A stretch of 64,000 bases of DNA from an uncultured Oscillospiraceae bacterium. GTDB taxonomy: Bacteria; Bacillota; Clostridia; Oscillospirales; Ruminococcaceae. Location: assembly GCA_910586535.1 (NCBI GenBank), contig CAJUHS010000008.1, positions 1 to 64,000 on the forward strand. The letters are read 5' to 3'. The translations under genes were made by a program, and so were the position numbers. Of the stretch, positions 49,791 through 59,040 are shown piece by piece (the stretch's first letter is position 1; the number at the start of each line of letters is the position of its first letter). Below the pieces are notes generated by a model. The model did not search any database. It was given only the letters and a program-made list of their open reading frames with translations, and was not told where the DNA came from.

Positions 49791-51113
49791 ATGAGAAAAA
49801 ATAAAGTTATCACCGCTCTTGCGGCTTTGTTTTGTTCTGTTTTTATGGCGGGCTGCTCTTTCGGAGGTTCGGTAGATTCCCTGCTGTCTCCTCCGAGGCT
49901 TTCGGAAGAACAAAACGCTGTTTACGACGCTCTTATCAGATCCGCAGGAAAGGATATACGGCTCAAATATCCCCGTTCGGGAGAATACCGCTCGGCATTC
50001 GTTTTTGCAAACATCGACAGCGAACCAGACCGTGAAGCTATAGTTTTTTACGAAAAAGCGGGAGAAACAGAGGGCGGCGGAAACGTCCGCATAAATATTA
50101 TCGACCGCCGCGGAGGCAAGTGGACAAGCGTTTACGACCATGCGGGAGCGGGTACCGGCATTGACAGGATACTTTTTTCAGAGCTTGGCGGAAGCGGCAG
50201 GCAAAGCGTTATTATAGGCTACACGCTGCTGTCGGGTGAGAGAAGCGTTCAGGTGTACGATTACGATGACGGGATGCTCACATCAAAATATTCCGATACC
50301 TACAGCACCATGTTCATTGCCGATCCTGAACGGGACGGAAAGAACGAGCTTATACTCATACGTCCCGGAAACAATATGAAAAAGGCTTCGGCAAGTCTGG
50401 TCTCCACGGACCCCGAGAGCGGAGAGGTACTGGAAACGAGCAGCGTTGCTCTTGACGAGTCTGCGACCGAATTTGTAAGCGTTGCCTCCGGATATGTGGG
50501 TAAGGAAACTCCCGCCGTTTTTATCGACGGACTGTCCGGCGGACAGCTCACCACCGAGATAATCTATTCCGTGGACGGTCAGCTTAGAAATCCCCTCTAT
50601 CTGGGCGAATCCGGTCTCATAGAAAAAACGCGCCGTCCCGCAGGGTACACCTGCACCGATATCGACCTTGACGGAGTGATAGAGATACCCACGCTGTCTC
50701 TTTTCCCAGGGTACTTTGAGGACTCTGCGGGTACAAAGCTTTACAGCACCGACTGGAACATTTTTGACAATTACAGCATTACGAAAAAATATTCAAGCTT
50801 CTATAATATCGGCGAGGGGTACTGCTTTATCCTGCCGAACCGCTGGGACGGAGTCGTTACGGCGAAAAGGGATTCGGCAACGGGCGAAGTGGTGTTCTGC
50901 AAATTCAGAGCCGACTTGCTTAACAGCACGGTGGAGCTGCTGAGGATAGCGGTGGCTTCCGAGGAGGAAACCGACGCGCTTCTTGAAGAGGGCTATATGG
51001 TACTGAAAAGCAACAACAAAACCAATTATCTTGTGAAGTGTCCCGATATTGAGGACGAGCCACTCGTCCTTACGGGAACGGAAATAAGCAACAGCCTGTA
51101 TCTTATGGCATGA
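49791..51113 (+). CDS. Lipoprotein, beta-propeller-like, upstream of a two-component system
   Basis: 440 residues. The signal peptide ends in lipobox MAGC with Cys22. The rest is mostly beta-strand-like with repeating units (RSAFVFANIDSEPDREAIVF, GSGRQSVIIGYTLLSGERSV, DPERDGKNELILIRPG) that recall FG-GAP-type or beta-propeller proteins. No catalytic motif. A response regulator gene begins 63 bases later and a histidine kinase gene follows, so the lipoprotein may be an accessory sensor or a target of that system. The ribosome site GGGGGCGGG is G-rich and weak. Confidence 0.7.
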   Translation: MRKNKVITALAALFCSVFMAGCSFGGSVDSLLSPPRLSEEQNAVYDALIRSAGKDIRLKYPRSGEYRSAFVFANIDSEPDREAIVFYEKAGETEGGGNVRINIIDRRGGKWTSVYDHAGAGTGIDRILFSELGGSGRQSVIIGYTLLSGERSVQVYDYDDGMLTSKYSDTYSTMFIADPERDGKNELILIRPGNNMKKASASLVSTDPESGEVLETSSVALDESATEFVSVASGYVGKETPAVFIDGLSGGQLTTEIIYSVDGQLRNPLYLGESGLIEKTRRPAGYTCTDIDLDGVIEIPTLSLFPGYFEDSAGTKLYSTDWNIFDNYSITKKYSSFYNIGEGYCFILPNRWDGVVTAKRDSATGEVVFCKFRADLLNSTVELLRIAVASEEETDALLEEGYMVLKSNNKTNYLVKCPDIEDEPLVLTGTEISNSLYLMA

Positions 51114-51176
51114 TTTCATATCCGCAGAGCCGCTTCGGGACGGTTCACGGGATTAACCAAGGAAAGGATAGATATT

Positions 51177-51890
51177 ATGAAACGCATACTTGTCTGCGAG
51201 GACGAAGACGTTATCCGCGACTTTGTGGTAATAAACCTTAAACGCGCCGGCTACGATGTGGTGGACGTGAACTGCGGCGAGGAGGCAATTAAAGTTTTCG
51301 ATTCAGAACGCGGAGATTTCGATATCGCTCTGCTGGACATCATGATGCCCGGAATTGACGGTTTTCAGGTCTGCAAGGCTCTGCGCAAAAGAAGCAGCAC
51401 CTTAGGTATAATCATGCTTTCAGCCAAGACCCAGGAAATGGATAAGGTAAGCGGTCTTATGCTGGGCGCGGACGACTACATAACCAAGCCGTTCTCCCCC
51501 TCGGAGCTTACAGCGCGCATTGACGCTATCTACCGCAGGGTAAGCATGAGCGTCGCCCGCGACGAGGACGAAGCCGCTACCATTGAGTCGGGACCTTTTC
51601 TGCTTAACCTCAAAAGCAGAACTGTGGCAAAGAACGGAGTTCCTGTCGACCTCACTCAGGTAGAGTACCAGATAATGGAGTACTTCATGAACAATCAGGA
51701 CACCGCTCTTGACAGAAGCTCTATCCTTACCCACATATGGGGTGAAAACTATTACGGCGACGACAAGATAGTGGACGTGAATATCCGCCGTATCAGAATG
51801 AAAATAGAGGACGAACCGTCCAACCCGAAATATATTTCCACAATATGGGGTTTCGGATACAAGTGGTCTGTAAAGGAAGAAAAGAACTAA
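51177..51890 (+). CDS. OmpR/PhoB-family response regulator
   Basis: 237 residues, AAGGAAAGG site. Receiver domain with acidic pair CEDEDVI (Asp8-Glu9 region), phosphoacceptor in ALLDIMMPGIDGFQ near 52, and Lys in DYITKPFSPSEL near 103. The C-terminal winged helix contains LTQVEYQIMEYFMNNQDTAL and VDVNIRRIRMKIEDEP followed by the wing IWGFGYKW. It acts with the downstream histidine kinase. Resembles PhoP/WalR-like regulators in length and layout; the stimulus is unknown. Confidence 0.92.
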   Translation: MKRILVCEDEDVIRDFVVINLKRAGYDVVDVNCGEEAIKVFDSERGDFDIALLDIMMPGIDGFQVCKALRKRSSTLGIIMLSAKTQEMDKVSGLMLGADDYITKPFSPSELTARIDAIYRRVSMSVARDEDEAATIESGPFLLNLKSRTVAKNGVPVDLTQVEYQIMEYFMNNQDTALDRSSILTHIWGENYYGDDKIVDVNIRRIRMKIEDEPSNPKYISTIWGFGYKWSVKEEKN

Positions 51891-51962
51891 GCCGGTCATT
51901 TATACTGCACGAATGCTTCACATCGGAGCAGATTCACGAATCTAAGCAAAAACGAACAGGCG

Positions 51963-53390
51963 GTGAAAACATTGCGGAAATCGAATATTACAAGGCGCTG
52001 GCTCGTGAACAATCTGGGCGTTATTTCCGCCATGCTTTTTGCACTTGTTGTGGGCGGAACTCTTTTTGTGCGCACCTATTACTACAGCACCGCAAGGCAG
52101 TATATGACCTCGCGTATGAATATGGTGTCCAACATTTTGCTGCGTTCATACAACGACCCCTCCGCAAGCTTTTCGGCGGAGCTTCGTTCTGTTGTGGAAA
52201 ACTGGTCGGAAAAGGACAAAATGGAGCTTATGGTGATCAGCAGAAAGGGCGGTGTGGGGCTTACCTCCTCGGGCTTTATCCCGGAGGACAAGCTTGACAG
52301 CATGACCGACTACGCCGACGCAGTTTCGAGCGGGTCGGGCGGTTACTACACGGGCAGAACGGCAGGCGGCGAAAAAATAATGGCGGTGTGCGTTATGCTT
52401 CCCGAAAATGATTCGGGATATGCGGCTATGAGAATGGTCTCCTCGCTGGAGGAAATTAACAGGCACATAACAAGCATTGCGATGACACTTGCGGCGGTCT
52501 GCCTGACTATCCTTGCGCTGATGTTCGTTTCGGGACTTTACTTCGTGAAGTCTATCGTTATCCCTGTGCGGCAGATAGGCTCAACGGCAAGACGTTACGC
52601 TGTGGGAGACTTTTCCGTCCGCATTACAAAAAAGAACGACGACGAGATCGGCGAGCTGTGCGATATCGTCAACCACATGGCGAGCGAGCTTGCGCTTTCG
52701 GAGACTATGAAAAACGAGTTTATTTCCAGCGTTTCCCATGAGCTGAGGACTCCGCTTACAGCCATAAAGGGCTGGGCGGAGACTATAGGAAGTATGCCAG
52801 GCGACGCGGAGACCGTTGCAAAGGGCATGAGGGTGATCGGCAGCGAAAGCGAGCGGCTTTCAGAAATGGTGGAGGAGCTTCTGGATTTTTCACGTATGCA
52901 GAACGGACGGTTCAGTCTTAACAAAACGACTATGGACATTCTTGCCGAGCTTGGGGACGCGGTGCTCATCTACACCGAAAAAGCAAAGCGGGAGGGCATA
53001 GAAGTCCTTTACGAGGAGCCTGATATGCTGCCTTTTGTGTACGGCGACAAGAACCGTATCAGGCAGGTCTTTATTAACGTTATCGACAACGCTATCAAGT
53101 ACTCCGACAAGGGCGGAGTGGTATCCGTGCAGGCAATAATGTCCGACTCAGAGCACATTGAGGTTGACGTGTCCGACACGGGCTGCGGCATAAGCGAACA
53201 GGATCTGCCCAAGGTCAAGACCAAATTCTACAAGGCTAACCATACCAGGCGGGGAAGCGGGATAGGTCTTGCGGTAGCTGACGAGATCATCGCTATGCAC
53301 GGCGGCAGATTAGAGATTTTCAGCAGGCAGGGAAAGGGTACGACTGTTACCATAACGCTGCCTGTGCAGAAGCAAGAAGACAGAAAATAA
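51963..53390 (+). CDS. HAMP-domain sensor histidine kinase
   Basis: 475 residues if GTG 51963 is used; a TTG at 51972 has a better-placed GGCGGTG and would shorten it by three. Two membrane helices (about 13-37 and 170-195) flank an extracellular loop of 130 residues. HAMP follows (IPVRQIGSTARRYAVGDFSV), then the His box MKNEFISSVSHELRTPLTAI with His near 262, N box FINVIDNAIKYSD, G1 VDVSDTGCGIS, and G2 RGSGIGLAVADEII. Cognate of the upstream response regulator. Confidence 0.92.
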   Translation: MKTLRKSNITRRWLVNNLGVISAMLFALVVGGTLFVRTYYYSTARQYMTSRMNMVSNILLRSYNDPSASFSAELRSVVENWSEKDKMELMVISRKGGVGLTSSGFIPEDKLDSMTDYADAVSSGSGGYYTGRTAGGEKIMAVCVMLPENDSGYAAMRMVSSLEEINRHITSIAMTLAAVCLTILALMFVSGLYFVKSIVIPVRQIGSTARRYAVGDFSVRITKKNDDEIGELCDIVNHMASELALSETMKNEFISSVSHELRTPLTAIKGWAETIGSMPGDAETVAKGMRVIGSESERLSEMVEELLDFSRMQNGRFSLNKTTMDILAELGDAVLIYTEKAKREGIEVLYEEPDMLPFVYGDKNRIRQVFINVIDNAIKYSDKGGVVSVQAIMSDSEHIEVDVSDTGCGISEQDLPKVKTKFYKANHTRRGSGIGLAVADEIIAMHGGRLEIFSRQGKGTTVTITLPVQKQEDRK

Positions 53391-53450
53391 AGGATAGAAG
53401 ATTGGAAATGCGGTACAGCATATTGACGCCGCGGAAAGGATACTGCAAAA

Positions 53451-54419
53451 ATGAGCGGAGAAAACAGGGAAAATAATTGTCCGAAAGAATGCTTTAAATC
53501 AAAAATAGGAGGACAGGCTCTCATCGAGGGAGTCTATATGAGGGGCATTACTACGGCGGCAATGGCGTGCAGGCTTCCAAACGGCACGATAGACGTTGAA
53601 CAGTGGGCGGTCAAAAACGGCAAGGACGCTCCGTGGTACAGAAAAGCACCGTTTGTCAGGGGCTGCATAAACTTTGTCGCAAGTCTTGCAGAGGGTATCA
53701 GGTGTACCATGAAGTCTGCGGAAAAGCAGTTCGGCGAGGACGAAGAGGAGGAAGAACTTTCCAAATTTGAGCAGTGGCTCACAGACAAATTCGGGGACAA
53801 GCTTGTCAACGTGATAATGATAATTTCCGTAGTGCTTGCGCTGGCGTTTTCGCTGGTCGTTTTCAAGGGAGGACCTATCCTTGTTGCAGACCTTATTGAA
53901 CGTTTTGGAGCTCCCGAAAGCGCACGTCCCGTTATAGAGGGATTTGTGCGGCTTGCGTTAGTGGTGGGCTATATGTACGCCATTTCATTTATGGGCAGCA
54001 TAAAGACCACCTTTATGTACCACGGCGCAGAACACAAGTCCATCGCCTGCTACGAGGCCCGCGAGGAGCTTACGGTAGAAAATGTAAAAAAGCACACCCG
54101 CTTTCATCCACGCTGCGGAACAAGCTTTATCCTTATAGTACTCATAATAAGCGTTATCGTGGGTATATTCCTGCCGAGGGACAATATGTGGATACGCTTT
54201 GGAGTGCAGATGCTCTGTCTTATCCCCGAAGCCTCTGTAGCCTACGAGATAATCAAGCTTGCGGGACGGTTCGACAATGTCCTCACAAGGATAGTTTCCG
54301 CTCCGGGACTGTGGCTGCAAAGGATAACCACCAAGGAGCCAAGCGACAAGCAGATAGAGGTAGCTATAGCCGCTTTGGCGCCATGTCTTCCAAAAGAGGG
54401 CGAGGAGGACAAATGGTGA
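53451..54419 (+). CDS. yqhQ: DUF1385 (YqhQ) membrane protein
   Basis: 322 residues. Typical DUF1385 sequence: KIGGQALIEGVYMRGI near 17, RGCINFVASLAEGIR near 70, YHGAEHKSIACYEAREELTV near 196, HPRCGTSFILIVLIISV near 225, and RFDNVLTRIVSAPGLWLQRI near 280. Several membrane helices. Function of the family is not established; in many Firmicutes it precedes prmC and prfA, which are absent here. It lies 60 bases after the histidine kinase and may share its transcript. Confidence 0.9.
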   Translation: MSGENRENNCPKECFKSKIGGQALIEGVYMRGITTAAMACRLPNGTIDVEQWAVKNGKDAPWYRKAPFVRGCINFVASLAEGIRCTMKSAEKQFGEDEEEEELSKFEQWLTDKFGDKLVNVIMIISVVLALAFSLVVFKGGPILVADLIERFGAPESARPVIEGFVRLALVVGYMYAISFMGSIKTTFMYHGAEHKSIACYEAREELTVENVKKHTRFHPRCGTSFILIVLIISVIVGIFLPRDNMWIRFGVQMLCLIPEASVAYEIIKLAGRFDNVLTRIVSAPGLWLQRITTKEPSDKQIEVAIAALAPCLPKEGEEDKW

Positions 54420-54468
54420 CCGCGGCAGACAGATCATGCAGGTTTATACGCGGTATAATGGTCGTTAA

Positions 54469-54514
54469 GGCCGGCTTTGCATTTTGTAAATGTGAAGCCG
54501 GTCTGTTATTTTTT
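54469..54514 (+). terminator. Terminator after yqhQ
   Basis: GGCCGGCTT (54469-54477) pairs with AAGCCGGTC (54495-54503); inner CATTT/AAATG extends the stem; a T-rich run follows to 54514. Confidence 0.75.
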
Positions 54515-54577
54515 GTGTTTGTTGGCAGCACAGGGTGACGGCACAAAAAAATATAAGAGCAAAATTTGATTTTTCCG

Positions 54578-54606
54578 TTGACTTTTTCCCGATTTTGTAT
54601 TATTAT
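54578..54606 (+). promoter_or_regulatory. SigA promoter of lipoprotein-isomerase operon
   Basis: TTGACT (54578-54583), 17-base spacer, TATTAT (54601-54606), 50 bases before ATG 54656. Confidence 0.65.
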
Positions 54607-54655
54607 ATAAATAATTGTATTTTATATAATATCTTCTGTAAAGGAATGATTGAAA

Positions 54656-55342
54656 ATGAAAAAGATTATTTCTGTTCTGACAGCACTCATCATGACAACA
54701 GCTATTTTTGCAGCCTGCGGAAAGGACGAAGCCGAAGTTCCCGAAAACGTGTATTCAGGCATTCTGACCAAGGTCAAGCTGGGTATGCCCATGACGAAAA
54801 TAGTCTCCCTCCAGCCCGACGGAGTAACCCTTAACTTTGAGACCGACACAAGGCTCTGGAGCGTAAACAGCGATACCGAGATAATGGAGCTGCGCGAGGT
54901 TGTTCCTGCCGACAACCCTGTCTACTACGTTGAGGACTCTATTATTACATATGATTTCAAGACAGTCAAGGGCGATGAAAACATATATCTCTGCGGATAT
55001 ATGTCCGAGGCGTACTGCTGTCTCGAACGGCAGACCGCAAGAGACTTCTTTGACAAAAAGACCGCCGAACTTGCTTCAAAACACGGCGTTGAACCTGCGG
55101 GAGCACAAACCGGTACCGAAGATATCGACATGGAGCTTGTCTACACTCAGAGATACGACTGTCCCTCCTATGCGGTAATATTTACCATGAAAGAAAAGTA
55201 CGACACCGTAGAGGGCGTTGACGGCTACTACGGCAGCTACTTCTCGATAGAAGTCAAGGAAAAGGAAGTCAAAGCCGAGACTCCGATAGCCACGGAAAGC
55301 GGCGGAGACAAGAAAGAGACCGAAGCTAAGGAGGAAGAATGA
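54656..55342 (+). CDS. Lipoprotein, unknown function
   Basis: 228 residues from ATG 54656 (AAAGGAAT). Lipobox IFAACGK with Cys near 20. The body contains ILTKVKLGMPMTKIVSLQPD, an SmpA/BamE-like opening, then mixed strands and helices, and a Lys/Glu-rich tail. No family assigned with confidence. The stop overlaps the isomerase start by one base, so the two are translationally coupled. Confidence 0.65.
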   Translation: MKKIISVLTALIMTTAIFAACGKDEAEVPENVYSGILTKVKLGMPMTKIVSLQPDGVTLNFETDTRLWSVNSDTEIMELREVVPADNPVYYVEDSIITYDFKTVKGDENIYLCGYMSEAYCCLERQTARDFFDKKTAELASKHGVEPAGAQTGTEDIDMELVYTQRYDCPSYAVIFTMKEKYDTVEGVDGYYGSYFSIEVKEKEVKAETPIATESGGDKKETEAKEEE

Positions 55343-56829
55343 TGAATACCAAAAATATGCCCGTTGTTAAACTCGGTATCTGCGCTGTAAGCCGCGACTG
55401 TTTCCCTATGGAGCTGTCTGAGCGCCGCAGAGCATCTGTTGTAAAGGCTTGTAAGGAAAAGAATATCGAGATATACGAGTGTCCCGTTACCGTCGAAAAC
55501 GAGAAGCATATGCTTGCCGCGATCGACGACATGAAAAAGGCGGGGGTAAACTCTCTTGTGATGTATCTTGGCAACTTCGGTCCGGAGACTTCCGAGACCC
55601 TGCTTGCAAAGACTTTCGGCGCTCCCGTGATGTTCGCGGCTGCCGCCGAGGAAAGCTCCGACACTCTTGTGGACGGCAGGGGAGACGCTTACTGCGGAAT
55701 GCTCAATGCAAGCTACAACTTAGGTCTGCGGAACGTTAAGGCATACATTCCCGAATATCCGGTGGGAACGGCTTCCGAGATAGCCGGCATGATCGGGGAC
55801 TTTATCCCGGTGGCAAGGACTCTGCTGGGTCTGGCAAATCTTAAAATTATTTCTTTCGGACCGCGTCCTCAGGACTTTTTAGCCTGCAACGCGCCTATCC
55901 GTCAGCTTTACAATATCGGAGCGGAAATAGAGGAAAATTCAGAGCTTGACCTGTTCGCGTCCTATAACGAGCACGCGGGTGACAAACGTATCCCTGACGT
56001 TATCGCTGATATGGAAAAGGAGCTTGGAGACGGAAACAAAATGGCGGGTATCCTGCCTAAGCTTGCGCAGTACGAGCTTACTCTTCTTGACTGGGCTGAG
56101 GCTCACAAGGGCAGCCGCGAATATGTTGTTTTTGCAAATAAGTGCTGGCCTGCGTTCCAGACTCAGTTCGGCTTTGTTCCCTGCTACGTTAACAGCCGTC
56201 TGGGCGCAATGGGTATCCCGGTTGCCTGTGAGGTGGACATCTACGGCGCTCTCAGCGAATTTATCGGACAGTGTGTTTCCGATGACGCGGTAACCCTGCT
56301 TGACATCAACAACAGCGTTCCTGCGGATATGTACCTGAACGAGATAAAGGGCAGGTTCGACTATAAGCATACCGATACCTTTATGGGATTCCATTGCGGA
56401 AACACTCCGTCCTGCAAGCTTTCAAGCTGTACAATGAAGTACCAGCTTATCATGCACCGCGGTCTCGAACCTGATAAGGAACCCGACATTACAAGGGGTA
56501 CTCTTGAGGGAGATATCGCTCCGTCGGATATCACGTTTTTCCGTCTCCAGAGCACTGCGGACGCTAAGCTTCGCGCTTATGTTGCGGAGGGCGAGATACT
56601 TCCCGTGGCGACCAGAAGCTTCGGCGGTATCGGCGTGTTTGCTATTAAGGAAATGGGCAGGTTCTACCGTCACGTACTTATCGAGGGAAGGTATCCTCAC
56701 CACGGCGCGGTAACTTTTGCTCATAACGGAAAGGCTCTGTGGAACGTTTTCCGCTACCTTGGAGTTGAGGAAGTGGGTTTCAATCAGCCTGAGGGAATGT
56801 TATACAGGATGGAAAATCCATTCGCGTAA
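55342..56829 (+). CDS. L-fucose/L-arabinose isomerase-like protein
   Basis: 495 residues from ATG 55342 (GGAGG 7 bases upstream; an ATG at 55339 is also possible). The N-terminal domain has VKLGICAVSRDCFPMELSER and SLVMYLGNFGPETSETLLAK. The C-terminal part has ANKCWPAFQTQFGFVPCYVN, GIPVACEVDIYGALSEFIG with the metal ligand Glu-x-Asp, and FMGFHCGNTPSC. These are features of the FucIase/AraA superfamily. The exact sugar is unknown. Linked to a lipoprotein rather than to a transporter or kinase, which is unusual for a catabolic isomerase. Confidence 0.85.
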   Translation: MNTKNMPVVKLGICAVSRDCFPMELSERRRASVVKACKEKNIEIYECPVTVENEKHMLAAIDDMKKAGVNSLVMYLGNFGPETSETLLAKTFGAPVMFAAAAEESSDTLVDGRGDAYCGMLNASYNLGLRNVKAYIPEYPVGTASEIAGMIGDFIPVARTLLGLANLKIISFGPRPQDFLACNAPIRQLYNIGAEIEENSELDLFASYNEHAGDKRIPDVIADMEKELGDGNKMAGILPKLAQYELTLLDWAEAHKGSREYVVFANKCWPAFQTQFGFVPCYVNSRLGAMGIPVACEVDIYGALSEFIGQCVSDDAVTLLDINNSVPADMYLNEIKGRFDYKHTDTFMGFHCGNTPSCKLSSCTMKYQLIMHRGLEPDKEPDITRGTLEGDIAPSDITFFRLQSTADAKLRAYVAEGEILPVATRSFGGIGVFAIKEMGRFYRHVLIEGRYPHHGAVTFAHNGKALWNVFRYLGVEEVGFNQPEGMLYRMENPFA

Positions 56830-56851
56830 TTACAAGCTGTAAAATATGTAG

Positions 56852-56870
56852 GGGACGGGTCACCCGTCCC
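56852..56870. repeat. GC-rich palindrome, REP-like
   Basis: GGGACGGGT (56852-56860) with its complement at 56862-56870, essentially a perfect palindrome 22 bases after the isomerase stop. It shares the GGGACGGG core with the palindrome at 25526-25545. Confidence 0.55.
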
Positions 56871-56892
56871 GCGGAAAAATAAATGCAATGAA

Positions 56893-57195
56893 GTGAACAA
56901 GTACCCGCTGTTATCGGATAAAGAGAGTCCTTGGACGGTGCGAAAGGACGGAGAGACATCGGCGAATACATCACGGAGCTTGTGTCCCGAACTACAGTAG
57001 GGATATGCGGTTCACGCCCGTTAAAGCGTTTCGAGTTTTGCAAACTGTGGCTTTCCGAAAGATTATTGTATCGGAAACATCCCTGTTCTGTCAGCGCATT
57101 ACGGCGGTAATGGGTGAGGCACAGCTTTGTGAATAAACTGAGGTGGTAACGCGATAATTCGCCCTCTGACGGTTTTGCCGTTGGAGGGCGTTTTT
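56893..57195 (+). promoter_or_regulatory. T-box leader (tyrosine specifier likely)
   Basis: tRNA-sensing transcription attenuator. Stem I is closed by GTGAAC (56893-56898) with GTTCAC (57010-57015) and contains AGAGAG plus GGTGCGAAAG apical elements. The specifier region reads GAACTACAGTAGG at 56989-57001; TAC (56993-56995) would select tRNA-Tyr, although CTA (Leu) is possible by one base shift. The T-box sequence GGTGGTAACGCG is at 57142-57153, with TGGT fitting a tRNA ending ACCA. The terminator is CGCCCTC (57160-57166) with GAGGGCG (57184-57190) and T run to 57195. The cluster downstream ends in tyrS, which favours tyrosine. Confidence 0.9.
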
Positions 57196-57222
57196 AATTG
57201 ATAGTTTTGAGGAGGGAGCGTT

Positions 57223-58110
57223 ATTAAAACCGTACCCGCAAAAACGATACTGCAAAAAAATAAGTCTGCGGACTGGTTCGGCAGCGACTATAATATCAAC
57301 CTCTATCGGGGCTGCTGCCACGGCTGCATATACTGCGACAGCCGAAGCGACTGCTACCAAGTCGAGGATTTTGAGACTGTCCGCGCTAAGGAAAACTGTC
57401 TGCAAATTCTCCGCGACGAGCTTCGCCGCAAGGTCAGGACAGGCATTGTGGGTACGGGTGCGATGTGCGACCCTTACAATCCCTTTGAGGAGCAGGAACA
57501 GCTTACATGGCACTCTCTGGAACTTCTGGACGCATTTGAGTTCGGGGTACACGCGCTGACGAAAAGCAGTCTAATTGCACGCGACGCCGATATTTTTTGC
57601 AGTATCGCGGAGCATTCCCCAGTGCTGTGTCAGGTCACTGTTACGGCTGCCGAGGACAGCTTGTCCGCTCTTGTTGAGCCGAACGTCAGCAGGACTTCCG
57701 AGCGGCTTGAAGCTATTGAGGAAATGTCTGAAAGCGGCTTGTTTACCGGAATTGTGATGACTCCGCTGCTGCCGTTTATTGAGGATACCGAGGAAAACAT
57801 ACTTGGTATTGTCCGCAGGGCAAAGGAGTGCGGCGCAAGGTCTGTGTACCCAATGTTCGGGCTGACAATGCGGGGCGGTCAGAGGGAGTATTTTTATAAA
57901 AAGCTGGAGGAAAACTTTCCGAACAGCGGACTTGCAGAGCGGTACGCCAAAACCTACGGTGATCGGTACGTGTGCAATTCGCCCCACATAAAAAGGCTGT
58001 GGAAAGTTTTTACGGAGGAATGCCAAAAGCTTGGCTTAGCGTATGAAATGCGGGACATTACCGCGTCCTATAAGCTGGGGTACGGAGACAGCCAGCTATC
58101 GTTTTTTTGA
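57223..58110 (+). CDS. SPL-family radical SAM protein, apparent ATT start
   Basis: About 295 residues. The frame opens after TGA at 57208-57210 and holds no ATG, GTG or TTG before the conserved region. The best start is ATT 57223, six bases after GAGGAGGG, giving (M)KTVPAKTILQK as in relatives. The radical SAM cluster motif is CCHGCIYC with Cys31, Cys35 and Cys38; DWFGSDYNINLYRG precedes it, GTGAMCDPYNPFE and LTKSSLIARDADIF follow. These fit spore photoproduct lyase-related radical SAM proteins of unknown substrate. First gene after the T-box; dcd follows. Confidence 0.85.
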   Translation: MKTVPAKTILQKNKSADWFGSDYNINLYRGCCHGCIYCDSRSDCYQVEDFETVRAKENCLQILRDELRRKVRTGIVGTGAMCDPYNPFEEQEQLTWHSLELLDAFEFGVHALTKSSLIARDADIFCSIAEHSPVLCQVTVTAAEDSLSALVEPNVSRTSERLEAIEEMSESGLFTGIVMTPLLPFIEDTEENILGIVRRAKECGARSVYPMFGLTMRGGQREYFYKKLEENFPNSGLAERYAKTYGDRYVCNSPHIKRLWKVFTEECQKLGLAYEMRDITASYKLGYGDSQLSFF

Positions 58111-58133
58111 ATATTGACATGGAGGAATTTATC

Positions 58134-58652
58134 ATGATATTATCGGGTAAAGAAATTGAAAAGCACATCGGCAAAGAAATAATCATTGAACCGTTTTCTC
58201 GTGACAGGCTCAATCCAAACAGTTATAATCTCAGTCTTGCGGACGAACTTCTGGTGTACGAAAACGATGTCCTTGATATGAAATCTCCTAACCCCACAAG
58301 GCGTGTTGTCATACCCGAAAGCGGTCTGACCCTTGAACCGAACCGTCTCTACCTTGGCAGGACAAACGAGTACACCGCAACCGATGGCTTTGTCCCCATG
58401 CTGGAGGGACGTTCCTCAACGGGCAGGTTAGGACTGTTCATTCACGTTACGGCGGGCTTCGGGGACGTTGGCTTCAAGGGCTACTGGACGCTTGAAATTT
58501 TCTGTATACAGCCCGTAAAAATTTACCCCAACGCCGAAATTTGTCAGATATATTATCACGATATCCACGGAGATTACGAGGCGTATTCAAGCGGAAAATA
58601 TCAGAACAATACGGGTATTCAGCCAAGCCTTATGTATAAGGATTTTACATGA
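58134..58652 (+). CDS. dcd: dCTP deaminase
   Basis: Converts dCTP to dUTP for thymidylate synthesis. 172 residues from ATG 58134 (GGAGGAA, 6-base spacer), 23 bases after the radical SAM gene. Landmarks: LNPNSYNLSLADELLVY near 30, LEGRSSTGRLGLFIHVTAGF near 92 with the catalytic Glu-Arg-Ser region, GYWTLEIFCIQPV near 120 and YQNNTGIQPS near the end. Length fits the Dcd family. Confidence 0.9.
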   Translation: MILSGKEIEKHIGKEIIIEPFSRDRLNPNSYNLSLADELLVYENDVLDMKSPNPTRRVVIPESGLTLEPNRLYLGRTNEYTATDGFVPMLEGRSSTGRLGLFIHVTAGFGDVGFKGYWTLEIFCIQPVKIYPNAEICQIYYHDIHGDYEAYSSGKYQNNTGIQPSLMYKDFT

Positions 58653-58665
58653 TGGAGGAAATACT

Positions 58666-59040
58666 ATGAAAAAGTGGTACACCGAAGATTACGAGTTCAT
58701 AATAGAGGTGGTGGACGTTTTCCCCAACGGCAAGACCGAGGGACATTGCCGCAACGGGGACGAGGTAGGCGACATATACAAATGCGGCTATGACTGTCCC
58801 GTAAATCAGTGCGGGCGGGGATTCTGTTCAAAGAGTATGCTGCTGCTTTTTCCCATGCTGGAGACTGTCCGCGGAGGCGGAGACCTGCGTATGATAGGGG
58901 GGTACTCGCCGAACGGGAACGTCCCCGATTCACCGCTGGTGAAAGAGTTTGTCTGTCCCGACGGCGTGGTGACTTACCGTCTTGCAGCGAAAAAGACAGG
59001 CGGGGAGAATTTTCACACCGGAGGGTTTTATCGTGAGTAA
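58666..59040 (+). CDS. TIGR04076-like cysteine-containing protein
   Basis: 124 residues, GGAGGAAA site. Contains YEFIIEVVDVFPNGKTEGHC, GDEVGDIYKCGYDCPVN, GFCSKSMLLLFPML and CPDGVVTYRL. This resembles the small TIGR04076 family of unknown function (pattern 'G.C..G...GD.......CP.G.C......L.P.'), with conserved cysteines that may bind metal. The stop overlaps the next start by 8 bases. Confidence 0.65.
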   Translation: MKKWYTEDYEFIIEVVDVFPNGKTEGHCRNGDEVGDIYKCGYDCPVNQCGRGFCSKSMLLLFPMLETVRGGGDLRMIGGYSPNGNVPDSPLVKEFVCPDGVVTYRLAAKKTGGENFHTGGFYRE

